In this document: one piece after another, positions 26,125 through 38,086 of the stretch | Layout: every line of letters begins with the position of its first letter | Numbering within the stretch: the stretch's first letter is position 1 | DNA from: Phycomyces nitens | Taxonomy: Eukaryota; Mucoromycota; Mucoromycetes; Mucorales; Phycomycetaceae | Direction of reading: 5' to 3' | Assembly: GCA_022702545.1 (NCBI GenBank) | Contig: JAHRBC010000002.1 | Coordinates: forward strand, 2,852,001 to 2,916,000 | DNA: 64,000 bases | Notes under the pieces: model-generated | What the model was told of the DNA's origin: nothing | Database searches by the model: none | Seen by the model: the letters and a program-made list of their open reading frames with translations, nothing else | Translations under genes and position numbers: made by a program

Positions 26125-28183
26125 AAGACAGCCAGATTTATGTATTTACATTACTGGATATTTTACAGAGTATCAAATAAAATAGGTCATGTAAGATACA
26201 CAAGGCTTCTCCAAGATTGAAATCAATTTACCTCATGTTTTTCAACAAAGGGTAGAGAAAAACTAAAAAAAAAAAAAGGTTATTAAATCAAAATAGAAAA
26301 CAATAAGATTTGTAAAGTTACTTTTATTCTTGGAAGCTGGGTATTGCTTCCATTCAAAATATCTCGACTGTTGATCTATAGCAATAAACAACAAGTGAAT
26401 ATGATGTACTTGATGGCGATATATATATATATATACATATATATTGTAATTTCTTGTTTAATAATGTTACTATATTCTTATTATGGTATCACTTGAATAC
26501 AAATCCAAGTACTTACCAGGTATTGCACTAATGAATTTATATATATATATATATAAAAGTAGAGGTTCCATGTATAGTGTTACTAACCGGCTTAATAAAT
26601 ATACCCACATTTATTTACTGCAGCTGGACTCTTTAGATAAGATCTTGGAATCATTTTTTTAAATGTGTATTTTGGAGTAAATCCTGTAATTCTCCCTTTT
26701 TTTCTTCTTCTTCCATCTCAGTTCAAATTTCATATCAAATTTTCATTTTTTTGTGACTGACTTACTAAAGAAGTTTCTATGTATCATATCAAATAATGGT
26801 TCAATATGCATAATAATATTATCAAACATTTAAACTTTCTATTGAATCCTGATTTTGTACATCTGCTTGACCTTTTACGTGTCTTTATTGATTTTAAAGA
26901 ATAATGGTAAAATAAATAAATAAATAAAAAGTATACATACCATCTACAAACTCCCTTTCCCTTCATCTAAGTAACACCTGCTTTTTGAGATGCCTTGGCT
27001 CAATTCCATTTTTGTATACAAGGTAGTGGTCTGGGCATTTAACAGGCTTCTCTCCTTGTGGTGTGGTCAGGGGCACCGCACGTAGCTGAATAACCTGGCA
27101 ACAATTCTGTTTCGCCGCTTATCTTATCCATCGTCCTACATCAGTTGAGCTTGTATAAAGACTCCATAATTAATCTCCACAGTAAGAGTGCCAGCTTCAT
27201 AGATTACAATAGACACTTACAAGAAATTTAGAAATCTATTGGCATCAAGTACGGTGCCAATTGATCTCTACAATCACCCGCAAAAATCAATTGAAGTAAA
27301 TGGGAAAAGTATAACAATGAATTTCAAAGAGTCGCGTCTTGATCGGACGTCTTATTTCAGAAAAGAAAAGAAAAAGTTTTCTGTAACCCAAAAAATAAAA
27401 ATACGAACCAGTTTTTATATCCCAGTTTTTTTTTATACAAAAACATCTGAATTGGACAAAAGATCTTGGCAGGCATTTTTGGTTGTGTGAGTAATGTTAT
27501 TTGGTGAGAATGATATTAGTATGATATGCTTGACCAATAGACCAGATTGTGTCCTGGAGAGTAAAGCCGCAACTATGCCTACAAGTAGATTTCAACAGGG
27601 TTTAGTTTTGGGGAGTGAGGCTGAGGGGATCAAAGCTTCATAAACTCGGAAAGTTCGATATTTGGTAAAAATAAAATAAGCTCAGAACTGAGGAGGGGGG
27701 GACGACTATCGGTGCTGTTGACTTGCATCATACAGACATACAGACATGCAAACATACAAAACTATATTCAAGTTGTTTTCTGTTTAGCCCAGGTGTACAA
27801 GTATTATGGTTTAGTGTATATTTTTGGAGAGCTGCTAATTAGCTCTCGGTACGGAAACCCTGGGTATTCCGGTTCCAAACAAGCTTTTATTAACATTCAC
27901 CAACGGTACACAAAGTTTGATAAAGTCGTTTTTAAGGTATCAAGAAAATCAAAGAATTGATCATTTTTTTATTGAATGTATTTGATCTAAGAACTCTGGC
28001 TAGCAGAGATCTTTGGGTAATATATATATATATATGTGTGTGTGTACTACTCGCCTGGATGACTTCCTTCTCAGCTAGGATAGTGGGAAGTGATCGGTAG
28101 TATATCTTTTATAGGAATGAAAAATGAGAAGTATATGTAAAAATGTACTTTCTATCTCATCTAGAGATTAGAAAGATCAAGAT

Positions 28184-28928
28184 TTAATCCCAATTCCAGT
28201 TGATGTTGATACGGCCAACACCCATGTCAGCGAGCTTGGAGAAAGCAGCAGGGCTGAAGTCGAGATCACCATAGGCACAGCCGGGGCAGGTATCGACAAT
28301 CTTGACGCGGACACTGGAACCATTGGGACCATTGACCTTGACATAGCGACCGCAGAGAGGGTTGTTGTTGGGATTGGGGACGATACCCATTTGAGGAGCA
28401 TTCTGTAATAAACAAAAAGATATTAGTTTTCTGATCTTTGTAGAATTGTGTTTACAAACTTACCAATGCTGCAATCAAATCGTGGTCGGTGTTAACCTTG
28501 CCGCAAGATCCAAGACCAGTACCGTACCAGGTACCCTCACCAGAGAACTTGCCAGAGGGAGCATTTGTAGCAGAGCTCTTCTTAGTAGTGGTGGCCTTCT
28601 TGGTGGTCTTCTTGGTAGTCTTCTTGGTGGTTTTCTTGGTGGTCTTCTTGGTAGTTTTCTTGGTAGTTTTCTTGGTGGTTTTCTTGGTAGTCTTCTTCTT
28701 GGTGGTCTTCTTGGTAGACTTCTTGTGGTGCTTCTTCTTCTTGTGGTGGCTCTTACGGCCACGCTTTTCTAAGTTTTGAACTTCAAGTGCGCTATCGGTG
28801 AAGAATCCAGTGGAAGTAACAAGGTCGCCATTTGTGTCTCTAGGAAGAGGTGCGGCATTGACAAAGACAGAGAGGGCAGCAAAGGTGGCTGCAATGAGCA
28901 AGATCCAGAAAAATGAAGGGGAGTGCAT
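28184..28928 (-). CDS. Secreted double-psi beta-barrel (RlpA/expansin-like) protein with Lys/Thr-repeat linker
   Basis: Model: exon 1 28928-28464, exon 2 28402-28184, summing to 684 nt (227 aa), both phase 0. Residues 1 to about 25 are a signal peptide ending VNAAP. A possible processing site (EKRG) precedes a long basic linker built of about ten TTKK-type units. The C-terminal ~110 residues form an RlpA-like double-psi beta-barrel: FSGEGTWYGTGLGSCG, then NPLCGRYVKV, then VRVKIVDTCPGCAYGDLDFS. The VDxCPxC and DLD motifs are the conserved barrel signature shared with expansins, barwin and cerato-platanin relatives; no expansin C-terminal carbohydrate-binding domain is present. Proteins of this type bind or loosen wall polysaccharides or act as secreted effectors; which applies here is unknown. 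The polycationic linker could bind anionic wall polymers. A TATA-like element lies about 100 bp upstream. Confidence 0.9.
28584..28735 (-). repeat. In-frame 12-nt tandem repeat coding for TTKK units
   Basis: A 12-nt unit resembling AAGACTACCAAG (minus strand) repeats about ten times with synonymous variation, within the linker of the DPBB protein. It also makes long spurious open frames in the other frames and on the other strand (all-Val/Phe/Leu or all-Arg/Pro readings). Confidence 0.85.
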
Positions 28929-29024
28929 TTTTATATTGATTGATTATCCAAAAGAGTGGGATGGGTTGGTAGAGAAGGAAAGTGTTGGAGGAGACAAGGA
29001 GTAGGAGGAAGAACTTCTTGGCCG

Positions 29025-29032
29025 TTTATATA
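29025..29032 (-). promoter_or_regulatory. TATA-like box of the DPBB gene
   Basis: TATATAAA on the minus strand, 97-104 bp upstream of the ATG at 28928, in a GC-richer local context. Position and sequence fit a TATA box of a strongly expressed secreted-protein gene. Confidence 0.5.
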
Positions 29033-31083
29033 GGTACCGAATTTACAAAACAATAGTGAATTAAGGTTAGATGATTGGACGATGCTTAATTCAAATATCG
29101 GTCGTCTTAATTACGCTACTTATTAAGGCAATAAAGGCAACATTGGCAAGTACTTGATTTGGTGCCAGGACCCATCATTGCTGCCTACAATGTTTTATGT
29201 ACCCGCAACTTGCCGTTTTGACCAATCAATTTCTTTTGTTTAGGACAAACAGATATTCTACTCGGTGTGAGGTCGATAAATAGTAATTGTATCACGTTCT
29301 GGCTGTTAATATTAGGCGCTGCAAAAGTGGCCTTCCCTCTCATTTTCTGTAGAAGAAGAATTTTACAAACTAGGCAATTGGGTGGCGTACAAATAACTCC
29401 TGCAAGAAACCCCTCTTATTTCTCCCTGCTTATTAACATTGTATAAACAATAAGTATATCTGACGGCCGTAAACCTTTTTTTTTCTGGGAACTCATGACA
29501 CAACTGAGCTTATTGGAAATGTTTAAGGAGCTCATGAAAAAAGCTCAATTGATTGTTCATCTCAGGTACAATAATTCACCGTAAATTATAATAATATAAT
29601 GTGTCTCAATAAATCAAGCTATTCTGTTTTATTGCTTTAGTTGGAATAATTGGTACACTCATAAATCCCTGTTCAGTGCGCGTTTTAGACTGAGTTGTTA
29701 ATAAGGATCTGTTGTTGATTACAAAACAGAAAAAGGGCACCATCCGATAAGTTGTCCTTTGGTGTGTTTGGGGTGATGGAAGGCGCACTTTGACTGGAAG
29801 TGTCCGAGTGGCTGAATCGTACTTTCAGGTACTGAAATGCGGGTAACTGCTATTACAGAGCCAGATCAAACCAGCTTCATTTCAAAAATATAGAATTAAG
29901 GGGAGCCGATTCAAGAATGCATTACATGGGCGTGGAAAGAGCAGGATATTCCATCAGGAACCATATTCAGACTTGCAGGTGTTGGTTAACTAGATACTGC
30001 TATTAACCTCTTCATTTGTGCTTCTCAAGTTTCTTTTTACAATAGATCAACTTAAATTGTTTTGAGCTTTATTGGTTAGCATCAGCAAAACAAGATAGTC
30101 TCCAATTGCATGCAATATTCTTGTGTCTAGGAAATGCAGATGAAATGTCGAATACTGGGTTTTGAATAAATGAAATGATTGGACACATATTTTTTCTGGT
30201 TAGACGGCAAAATATTCAGTGAGACGATATTTTTTTTAATAGTTGAAACAAAAAAGGAAAAGTGTGGAACATTTAACGTCGTTTAAGACGATTTTGAATT
30301 ATGGTGTTTTTCTTAATTACAGCATGTCTGGTCAGAGAGTGATTTATGTTTGGTTTATAATATATTACCAAAAAAGGACCTTTTTTTGTTACAAGGACCT
30401 TTTTAAATTAGAATTCCGATACATCACCATACAATTGGAAATATGACAAATACTATAGACAGTCTTTTATACTTTAGATCAGTTTTTGCTTCGTACCAGA
30501 GAGAGAGATGCAACCGTTGAGTCCAAGAAGCTCTTACTGTGGTTCTCTATATTACGCAAATTATCATAAGTGGATCATTGCCAATCGACTCATTACTAAT
30601 TATCTATGCTTATGCTTCTTTGTGCTGGTATCTTTTGCAGACAGGTGAAAAAGACTATTATACATTCTTTCAGGATTACCAACTGTTTTTATCACTTTTA
30701 AAGGACTGAAATTTTTGACAGGCAAAGAAGGGATGGATTCCTTGAAATGTATCATTTTGGGGCTGTTTTCAGCATTGGTGCTTTTTATTTTTTTTTAAAA
30801 AAAACATGCTAATCTTGCAGAACTTTTATTGTACGGCCCTTTAGCAATACAATACACATGAATTCTGTTGTTCAGCAAATATTACAAACACATAAACGGA
30901 GACACTCTCTTTAAGACCACATTCACTATGCCTTGGATTGTACCTTGATACTGCTTTTGTCACAGCAGTTATAAAACTCTTGAAATTTGATCCTACCGTC
31001 GAAAACATATACAAATGTGCTAAAACAATAGCATAATTGATAAAGAAGCTCCCTCGTATATCCTTAACAGAGAACCCCAATGA
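29033..31083. other. Intergenic stretch with no supported gene
   Basis: AT-rich, with no exon chain. Open frames are at most about 80 codons and carry no recognisable motif. A minus-strand frame at 30841-31080 directly abuts the nuclease-like relic and may be a shadow of its upstream part. Confidence 0.5.
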
Positions 31084-31665
31084 AATGGAACTCTACTCTC
31101 GTTTTTATCTGGACTGTTTGATGATCCTGATCAAGATATCTTTTTTACGATGGACAAACAAAGCTTGTTGAGCTGGAGACCTGACCTTTGTATCCCAAGA
31201 TTTCAAGGTGTAAAAATGGAGTTCAAGTCTAGGTTTTGGAGAGGCTAAACAGGCTTGCCAAGAATCCAATCTTTATGCAATATGTCGAGATCTTTTACGG
31301 GTTGCGATGTTTTTTTTTGCAAAGACGCGTTTGATTCACAAAAGATGGTAGGAGTCCTTGGATTACAAATCGTTGACAGAACCATCACTTTTTATGTCTT
31401 GGTCTTACCTTTGAGCGGTTTATATATCATGTACGAAATTACCAAAATCCAGATACCAGATTCTTTGCATGATCTATCAAAGTTTGTTAGGGACATCTCT
31501 AACTTGTTGCTTGTGCTCGACACATTCGACAGAGTCTGTATTCCCTCTGCTGATTCCTCACTCCTCGAACTACATTGCCCGACTATCAGCTCCATCTTGG
31601 ACCACTTGTTTTTATCATCCCAAAATCGAAAAAGCCCTTGCTATTTGAAACGTCAAGACAATTAG
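31084..31665 (+). pseudogene. Frameshifted relic with a PD-(D/E)XK-like nuclease motif
   Basis: A coding trace reads on the plus strand in three pieces. Frame 1 from 31084 contains LLSFLSGLFDDPDQDIFF, then SWRPDLCIPRFQGVKMEF. A shift in the T run at 31234-31237 is needed to continue into FGEAKQACQESNLYAICRD. A second shift in the T run near 31310-31318 leads into CKDAFDSQKMVGVLGLQIV and an open frame ending in TAG at 31663-31665. Spaced PD, then GEAK (E-x-K), is the arrangement of the PD-(D/E)XK nuclease fold, followed by a beta-strand/helix-like tail with GLYIMYEITKIQIPDSLHDL. From memory, proteins of this pattern are multicopy in Mucorales genomes; I cannot confirm this here. Two frameshifts in homopolymers mean it is dead, unless they are sequencing errors. 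Confidence 0.55.
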
Positions 31666-33298
31666 TTTAAAGTAGTTAATAGTATAAAGAGTATCAGCTA
31701 ATAAAAAAGCTTGCTGTTGTATAATTCAAATATGAAATCAAATGAAAACTAGTAAAACTAACTAGATTATACAATCTAGTTTCATAATCAAAGTGCACAT
31801 TCAATTAAAAGTGTTCCTGAGTGTAGGTGACAGATCAAGTATGAAAATAGAAATGTGACTAAATAGAGAGACAGAATGCGAGAATCAGATGATATCACGA
31901 TCCTAAATTGTCTTGGCCAATTTTTTTCTTATTTCGCCTCATTGAAAATCTTGCCCTCCCACCAGAAAAAAAATTGTGTCCAAATATTTATTCAAAGCCC
32001 ATTAATATCGCACGGCCATTTCTTTTTTTGGTAGGCAATCATTACTACCATCAAATAATGTACGAACATTAGAATTCTCGCATGCTTTCAATTATTGGAT
32101 CTAGTAGGATAATCACGAGGAAACTTGCAAGTCAGACTGTGTAGCCAGAAATACGGGTTGACTAAAAATCCACGCAGCAAGACCTGAATACCCATTTGTA
32201 TCACATTTCCAAAAACGGAAACAATTAGATCACCGTGTTTCTACTTGAGATTAAGACGATGTTGTTGTTTTTTTTTTGGACAAACAAAAAAAGAGAATTG
32301 AGACAAAAAAGAATAAAATTTTGGATAGAAAGGTACCAACAGAGTAAGTTAATCAATTACAAAAGCACAGTCAATTAAGCTTGTCTTTTTCTTTTAGTAA
32401 TCATATAATAAGCATAAAGAGCATCTTTATCAGTCTACTTTACGCTCTTTATTTTGAATTTAAACATTTAGTTTCTAGATACATGAGGAACAAGGTACTG
32501 GGGTTTTTTGTTCCTTAGAATTGGCGCATTTGACAATCTTTATACAGATCGAAAAATCCCCCAAGTAATATTGTCAAACCCGCCAATTCTTAGGAAAAGA
32601 AATCCAGTAAACAAACGTCTCCGATTAACGGCGTTCTAGGATCTCGGTGGTTAATGAATTTGATGGCAATGTCCAATAGATTTTTACTTTATTCTTCATA
32701 TGGACTGTGACACTCTAAATAAACAATTTGCCTTTTATGTCTTCATATTGCCATTGAATCGACATGCATTCAAGAGTGTGCTCAAGGAACCAACTGTTAC
32801 ACTTATTTGATCAAATTATTAGATATCTAAAGAAATCTATTGATCTTTAGAAACACAGGTACAACCTAATAAAACAAAATTATACTATCCAAGACAGAAT
32901 AATATATGGGCAATTATTAAATTAATAAACATGTCGAATTGAATCAAGACGAGGGCTTGGGTACGGCCAGAAACCAAAAACTCCTATTGAGGCCCGATTC
33001 TTTTTTCTACGACATCTCCGTGAGTATGGGTTGGGGATTATTAAGACAAAAAAAAGTTGGAGCATCAAGGAGTGCGCAAAACGGCGCATATTACGTAGAA
33101 TGTGTGGTACCAGATTCAATTTCTTGGAGGTTGGATCTCAATTTATTCAAATATACCTCTTGTTTTCTCGAGATCTGTCTCTTACTTTACAATGTGTGTG
33201 TATATATATAAATTGCAGGCATATCTAGTTTGCTAGAGACCAGCAATACTATATTGTCTGTGGAATCATGTTTCATATAATTCAATAAAGAACTCTTT
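31666..33298. other. Intergenic stretch holding a large palindrome
   Basis: No supported gene. The notable item is the snap-back palindrome at 32496-32609. Overlapping frames on both strands at 32920-33230 show no recognisable domain. Confidence 0.5.
32496..32609. repeat. Snap-back palindrome of about 114 bp (foldback/MITE-like)
   Basis: Left arm 32496-32537 and right arm 32570-32609 are inverted copies around a 32-nt loop. Both arms share TACTGG at the outer edge, AGAATTGGCG in the middle and TTTGACAAT at the loop edge, with a few mismatches in the T-rich part. There is no coding content. No target-site duplication is obvious. Confidence 0.75.
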
Positions 33299-36200
33299 CT
33301 AAGCAGTTGTTGCTTCACCCAAATTGTGTAGTCGTTTTCCAACCAAATATGTGTCGTCCCGTATGTTTTGTATCCACAGACGAACAAGCTTGACACTGCC
33401 AGTAAACAGCCCAAATACAAGTGTTATACACATTGTGGCAGGGTATGAGTACCTGAATACGAGTATTTGTGTGGCTGGATCGCTTATTGCTGTAAAACGA
33501 AAGCAGCAATATCAGTATATGGTAATATTGAATTCAAGTATATTGGCTTACGTATCGCATGTATTCCGCCCATTGCCAGTGCACCAGGTGAGATGACTCC
33601 AATCAATAATCCAAATACAACTGGACCAAGCAAAGAGCGTGTGATTGACCAGAGATGAATATTGGAGATACCGTCTTCCACTACTTGATCAATCTTGCGC
33701 TGTAAAGCGTTGTTGGGCAATATATAGATCACACCATAGATGATCCCTAGGCAAACAATCCCAAGTGCCCAGTCCTAAAGTAATGATGGTATGTTTGTAC
33801 ATTTGGTATACCCAGAAAAGAACATTTCTGTTCATTCCATAAAAATCTTACCTGTGATAGGTGAATTGTAATTCTATCACTCGGCTCGGAAGGTCTGAAC
33901 ACCACAAACAGATAGAGGTCTATTGTGATACCGAGAAGAAGCGGAAGGACCAGTGCGATGATGCCCGATAGGTACAAGGCCTTTGCAATCTGGATAAACC
34001 CTCCATCAGTAACCGTTACACGATCATTGACCAGCTTCCTAGTTTAACCTGTTTACCAATAATATGTACTGTTTGGCATGGGTCATGCCTTCCTCGATGC
34101 ACACTTCAAACCCACGTTGCCTTGTGCGTCCTATTACTTGGCTAACCCAATCGATAGTTACAGCAGACACCAAAATAACAAATACGCCTAGGATTACAGC
34201 GTAAATATCGCTCATTTGCTGGTTTGTGTCAAAGTAGATTCGGTACAGACTACGCCCCAATAGAACTAGTGTATGCCTTTTTAGTCTCTTTCAAAATGTC
34301 TAAAAGACTTCTTAAACATACGTGGAGTAATTGTGTGAATACACACTGCAGCCGACCCAGAGAGCCACACAAAAAACACGAACAGAATAGCCTAGAGAAT
34401 CATAAGAAACAAGAGTTGGTCAATTGGACTGTCCATGACCAAGTTATCTTACTCTTAGATGAAAGCGAGGGGGTATATACACGACTGTGGTGACATGTCT
34501 CTCTTCTTCAGGAGAAGCAGCAGCGGGATGCCCGGCTAACCTGTCTTCTTCATCAATTGCTTCAAATGTAAAAGGATCCACAGGAACAATCATACGTCTC
34601 TCTGGGTTGACAGATACGGTATCTTGATTAGGCACTCGGGCAAACAGACCATTGCGCCTAAATACAACATCTGCGTCTTCGTCTTCATCTTCAATAGAAA
34701 CCTCGTTAGGCATCAAATCATTGACTGGAGCTTCTTTTCTCATTATCCAAGCCTTGAAGGTTCGTCGCACATGAACGCCCTCTTCCTCGGGGTGCCTTTC
34801 ATTGAACATAAATGACGAGAGACGGAGCTGGTGTGCAGCCCCTCGCCACCATATGGACATCAATTTCTTGCTGTATTCCCGTGGCTGAATATAGCTTATC
34901 ATGAGAGGCACTATAAATTGGATGACCAGAAGGTCGATTGGAAGCGTAAACAGAGGCGTACTAGAATCGAACAATTACGTTTAGTAAACGAGTATCTCTT
35001 TGTCAAACAAGAACAATACCCAAAATTCAATGAAAATGGAAAGATATTGGTACAATAGTGAAGTGCTGTAGTAATTGAGCCAATTCCTAGTATGATGAGG
35101 GTAGAGTACATGGCTGCACTTGAGCTGAGCTTGCGTAGGAGCAAAGTAATAGGTCTTTCGATCATCTCTTGCACGGGATGAAACTGAGGGTCATTGGGGT
35201 CTCGAATGAACCACATTACGCCCGTCCGTACAACCTCTCTGCACATCGCGACAAATACTGCAAAGTTAAACATGAAGCCAGTTCCGGCAAACCAATATAA
35301 GAACCATCCAGAGTAAGGGTTTTTCTGAACAAAAGTCCAATGTGCCATCAAGGAACCATCAGAGAGCAGTGGAACGGTAGCAATATCGATCAGAGCTCCA
35401 CATATGATTGGAAAGATGATCAATTCGAGAAGGATAAGGAAGAAAACTTTGAGAAATATGCCTTGCTGCCAGATGATGTCCTTGAGAGTGGTCCCATGAA
35501 TACTTCTAGAGGATGCCGCAAAACGAGTAAGATACCATGAGCCAAATAGTATCAATACAGAGTAGCCGACTATAACGCAGACTGAACGGTCGATCCATGT
35601 CTGGCCAATTGCAAATTGATGCCATCGTCTGAGAGCGATATGAGCCATGACTTCCAACTTTTTCTGTATCAAATCCGTCTGTTTGCCAAGCGTCGTTGCT
35701 GTCTCTAATACACTGATGGTATGGTTTGTCGAATATACTTGCAGTGCCTCTTGAGAACTGTGAGGATGTACGAATTGTAATAGTTTGGTGGTATATTCTG
35801 TTGTCCACAAAAGTAGCTTTTCAAAGGCTATCTCGAGTTTTTCTGTGAGTATATGCTGCTTGGAATAATTGGAATGGGCTATATCGTAGACCGAGACTAC
35901 CACACGATCCATAAAGAAATCCACAAAAGGGTCTGTAAAGAGTCTGAGAATATATATGGGGGTCTGGATGAAGCTCATGGGACGAATCTAATGGTCATAG
36001 TCATAGTCATAAATCCAGAGTCCATTCTCTTCAAGATACCATTTACTATTCCAAGAGACTTACCAGGATAAATATCCGTCCTGTCATGTAGGGAACCCAC
36101 ACGCATATGCCCAGGAATATGCTCACCATTAATGACATTAATGCTGCATTCTGTACCAGCATCCAAGGATTTCCACGCACTCCAATTGCTTCCAAAACTC

Positions 36201-38086
36201 CCTCGATATCTTCTCCAAAATCAAATACTTCTTCTACTACCGGGTTTTCCTCTTCTATATCGCCCTCAGATTCATCATCTGAAGGTAAGTCTTGGGTCTG
36301 ATCTTGGAGGGCTGGGCCGACCATCAATGCTGGGGCTGTTGGGGAGCCAGCACGACGGCCACTGGCTATTGCGCTTTCTGGTGAAGGGACAAATTCAGGT
36401 GCTCTCCACCGTGCATTTGCAGCCTGGTTATTATCTCTTATTTCCAATCGATCATGATCTCTTCGCCAGCTATCTAACAAAGGCTGGCGACTGCTAGATT
36501 CTCCCGCATCGTCTTCAATGTCCTCACTTATCACGCGATGGTCCTGATAGCCACTGTACTCCATTGAAACCGCTCTTTCCAACCGTGATTTTCCTTTTCG
36601 ATCAGACGATCTCTCTGCTAATAATTGTTCTTCTTCGCTGTGTATTTCGCCGTCTTCATCCTGGTTCTCTTCAGGGGGGCACAGGGCTCTAGAAGATACC
36701 TGCATGTCTTCCATAGGATTGTCAAAGTGGGATAGAATGCTATCTGAAGGTGAACCTACAAAGGTAGTATTGTCATCTCCAGACTCGCTCTCATTAGAAT
36801 ACATGTCGCGATCATTCTGGTATTGGTTCTCAAAGTGGAGATTGGTCCATAACAGCTGTTGGTCTGAAATATCGTCGTCTGAACCACTTGAGCGACTCTG
36901 GCTATTGCTTTCTCGGTTATTGTTTGTATACCCTCCATCAGACATTGTCGATGCCCATTCATTTCGTCTTTGGAATTCATTGAGACTACTTGATGGCTCT
37001 TGTCGTTGAGCCCTCCCTATATCACGCTGACTCATGTCCAGGAGATCATTTGGATGCCCATCAGTCAATTCGATAACTCTAACAAAACGATTTATATTTT
37101 GGTCTAATGGATTCATTTGAACAAGAGGCGGTAATTCTGCTAGTTCGTCTTCTGGATGAAGCTCGATATGGGTCTCTTCTGGCGTATTTTGGATTACCCA
37201 TTCTCTGAATAGATATGCTGTTACAAATATGACGACAACAAAAAGAGTGACTATTTGGCCTTCAAAGCAATCCTCCATAAACTCTCTAACACAGCCATTC
37301 AACATGTCAGTGGGCTTGATTGAGTTGACTTGCTTTGATTTGATTTGATTTGATTGCTACAGTACCTCTGTGTGTAGCCAAAGAATCCAAATGAGCTTGT
37401 CTTTGGACTATTTTGTGGACCGATCATGGTTAGGGAATCTGTGGTCGACTCATTTAGGCTTGTAGTTCCCAAGTCTTGTTTTAAACGACTAGAAAAGTCA
37501 AATCTTGATCCACTCCAGAAACAAAATCGCCAAGTCAAGAGGGTCAGGCATGGTACGACTATTATCCAGACCACAACAACGATAATTGCGCGGAGAAAGC
37601 CCCGGAGAAAGAAAGTGAGATGGCGAATGGATTGTCGGCATAGGATCCGTAATGGCATCCGATCTGGCATGTCCTGCCTGTAGATTGGTGTAAAGACAAA
37701 TTTATGCTCGCATAGTTCACAGTATCTAAGTGAACAGGGTAAATGGGGTTGATTAGCTTATTGATTGATATTTCTGGTGATTTTAAAAGCATATTATGCA
37801 AAGACAATCATTTTGAATCTCACTTTTTCTTGCTATGTGAAAGCCATTCAAATAGACTAGAAAATATTCAATCAGACTAGTCATTCAAGTTGTTGTTGTT
37901 GTTGTTTTAGGAATCTACTGACCAGTCTTGATGAACAAAGCGAATGCTACCGGAGCACTTGCAGGGGTGAAATAAAGGATGGTTAGAGGTGGATTCACAC
38001 CTACAAACTCTGCAGATCTCTATTGCAGACCAGGTATTAATGACAGTCTACATAATCAGAGCCAACTTGCCTTGGTTGTCTTCCAT
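33299..38086 (-). CDS. doa10: Doa10/SSM4/MARCH6-type RING-CH E3 ubiquitin ligase of the ER membrane
   Basis: Polytopic ER/nuclear-envelope ligase of ER-associated degradation. Twelve exons in transcript order: 38086-38071, 38019-37923, 37856-37824, 37725-37366, 37285-36064, 35987-35020, 34960-34453, 34391-34322, 34265-34057, 33989-33852, 33774-33552 and 33489-33299; 4035 nt, 1344 aa, all phases consistent and usual for Doa10. The N-terminal RING-CH is complete as C8, C11, C25, C27, H35, C38, C51 and C54 ([29 protein letters not shown]). Then come paired TM segments, a long acidic Ser/Glu-rich cytosolic loop (exon 5), and the TEB4/Doa10-specific membrane block with [13 protein letters not shown]. 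Further TM helices follow. The C-terminus [18 protein letters not shown] matches the conserved Doa10 tail. Intron 1 is only 51 nt and uses a GC donor. Divergent from the RhoGEF gene. Confidence 0.93.

Larger units (their letters stand above)
17738..28183. other. 10-kb gene-poor AT-rich region
   Basis: No exon chain could be supported on either strand. Open frames are short and mostly match random expectation for AT-rich sequence. Contents seen: TTTTA-type microsatellite (17986-18044), AAT and ATT runs (about 19208-19225 and 19259-19282), a tandem 13-nt duplication (ACTGTGGCCAAGG twice near 21976), a patch of less AT-rich sequence with overlapping frames on both strands (21960-22570), TA runs (about 26420-26440, 26540-26560 and 28020-28035) and one copy of a dispersed repeat (25975-26124). 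Confidence 0.6.

Noticed and set aside
28475..28779. Long Arg/Pro-rich and Val/Phe-rich frames overlapping the DPBB gene
   Set aside because: They are readings of the 12-nt TTKK repeat in the wrong frames or strand.
29797..29880. tRNA-Leu/Ser-like text (GTCCGAGTGGCTGAA)
   Set aside because: No matching acceptor stem, no B box of GTTCGA type and no closed T arm could be found downstream.
34039..34069. A 31-nt ultra-short intron in doa10
   Set aside because: A 67-nt intron (33990-34056, GTAAAC to CCAG) is in phase 0 and gives a smoother TM segment.
36107..37009. Plus-strand frames of 64-121 codons inside doa10
   Set aside because: They are antisense shadows of the acidic-loop exon, which has a full family-consistent minus-strand reading.
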